Source: Oscillatoriales cyanobacterium
GTDB lineage: Bacteria > Cyanobacteriota > Cyanobacteriia > Cyanobacteriales > Microcoleaceae
DNA length: 64,000 bases
Direction: 5' to 3'
NCBI GenBank assembly: GCA_004294385.1
Contig: REAP01000025.1
Span: 62,001-126,000, forward strand
Part shown: positions 63,765-64,000 of the stretch, one piece after another
Position numbering within the stretch: position 1 is the stretch's first letter
Layout: each line of letters begins with the position of its first letter
Made by a program: the position numbers and the translations under genes
The notes under the pieces: generated by a model
Database searches by the model: none
Told to the model about the DNA's origin: nothing
The model's input: the letters and a program-made list of their open reading frames with translations, nothing else

Positions 63765-64000
63765 AGCAATTCCTCTCGTTCTTCATATTCCCCTTGCTCT
63801 CCTCGGACTAAAGGTTCATCCTGAAAGCACCCAAAAGTTCTCTCAAAAAAACCGGGCGGCCAGCCTAAATCTTCCGGTGTTTTAGCCTCAGTTGCAGGCG
63901 CTACGGGCTGGAAAACTACAATCACTTCTAAATCTGTATCTTTGATACCACCGGGGATTTGCAAATGCAACATTCCGTCGGAACCAACGCGCGATCGTAC
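63761..64000 (-). CDS. VapB-like antitoxin, start beyond the window
   Basis: The frame is open to the right edge. An ATG at 63973 gives a 70-residue product, but the preceding codons (RVGSDGMLHLQIP) read like the normal AbrB-type beginning of this antitoxin family, so the true start probably lies outside. The rest contains DTDLEVIVVFQPV, then PEDLGWPPGFFERTFGCF and an acidic end (EYEEREELL) that would bind the PIN toxin. It is coupled to vapC by a 4-base overlap. Confidence 0.82.
   Translation of the reverse strand, partial: VRSRVGSDGMLHLQIPGGIKDTDLEVIVVFQPVAPATEAKTPEDLGWPPGFFERTFGCFQDEPLVRGEQGEYEEREELL

Overview
The window reads as chromosomal DNA of a filamentous cyanobacterium, most likely an Oscillatoriales member such as Microcoleus or Oscillatoria. 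This is inferred from gene content: crtP-crtB carotenoid genes, the ferredoxin-thioredoxin reductase variable chain, cydAB, a KGK-family gene, Uma2 proteins, and giant kinase/ATPase/histidine-kinase hybrids. HIP1-type GCGATCGC octamers, heptanucleotide tandem repeats (STRR type) and many short palindromic repeats point the same way. No rRNA, tRNA, CRISPR array, transposase or prophage was seen.

Layout. 1-8.7 kb: a broken DUF4351 tail, a small monooxygenase-like gene, an M1 aminopeptidase with HEAT repeats and a Nudix hydrolase. These are followed by an accessory patch with a STAND/NB-ARC ATPase divergent from two glycine-rich membrane proteins, an overlapping HicB-like/DUF2281/PIN toxin-antitoxin cluster, and a putative RNase A-like toxin with an overlapping small partner. 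8.9-12.6 kb: an ABC-2 permease and cydAB. 12.7-21.4 kb: two very large sensor kinases. 21.5-31.1 kb: mostly housekeeping (PepA, lytic transglycosylase, a SafE/ferric-reductase-like membrane protein with a secreted partner, FtrV, a GH57/DUF3536 enzyme). 31.7-34.4 kb: a two-gene DUF4365 module, an alpha/beta hydrolase and a Uma2 protein. 34.5-43.3 kb: three large histidine kinases in tandem on the minus strand. 43.7-47.5 kb: an exported GH2-like protein lacking the usual acid/base glutamate. 47.5-51.5 kb: an orphan Phd antitoxin, an HNH protein, a KGK gene with an internal amber codon, a small antitoxin-like gene and a bacterial dynamin. 51.7-54.1 kb: crtB and crtP. 54.5-61.6 kb: an Eco57I-class methyltransferase and a PLD-SNF2 helicase, a likely two-gene restriction/defence system. 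61.6-64 kb: two decayed Uma2 paralogues and a VapBC-type pair cut by the window edge.

The most striking theme is the activity of short palindromic and tandem repeats. They fill most intergenic gaps. They also sit in frame inside at least five large proteins (STAND ATPase, three sensor kinases, methyltransferase), forming low-complexity linkers, and they make up the N-terminus of a sixth reading frame. They bracket the methyltransferase gene and supply the last codons of an antitoxin whose toxin is missing. The best candidates for a little-described system are the stand-alone PLD-SNF2 helicase plus methyltransferase pair, the STAND ATPase with two membrane proteins, and the DUF4365 two-gene module.
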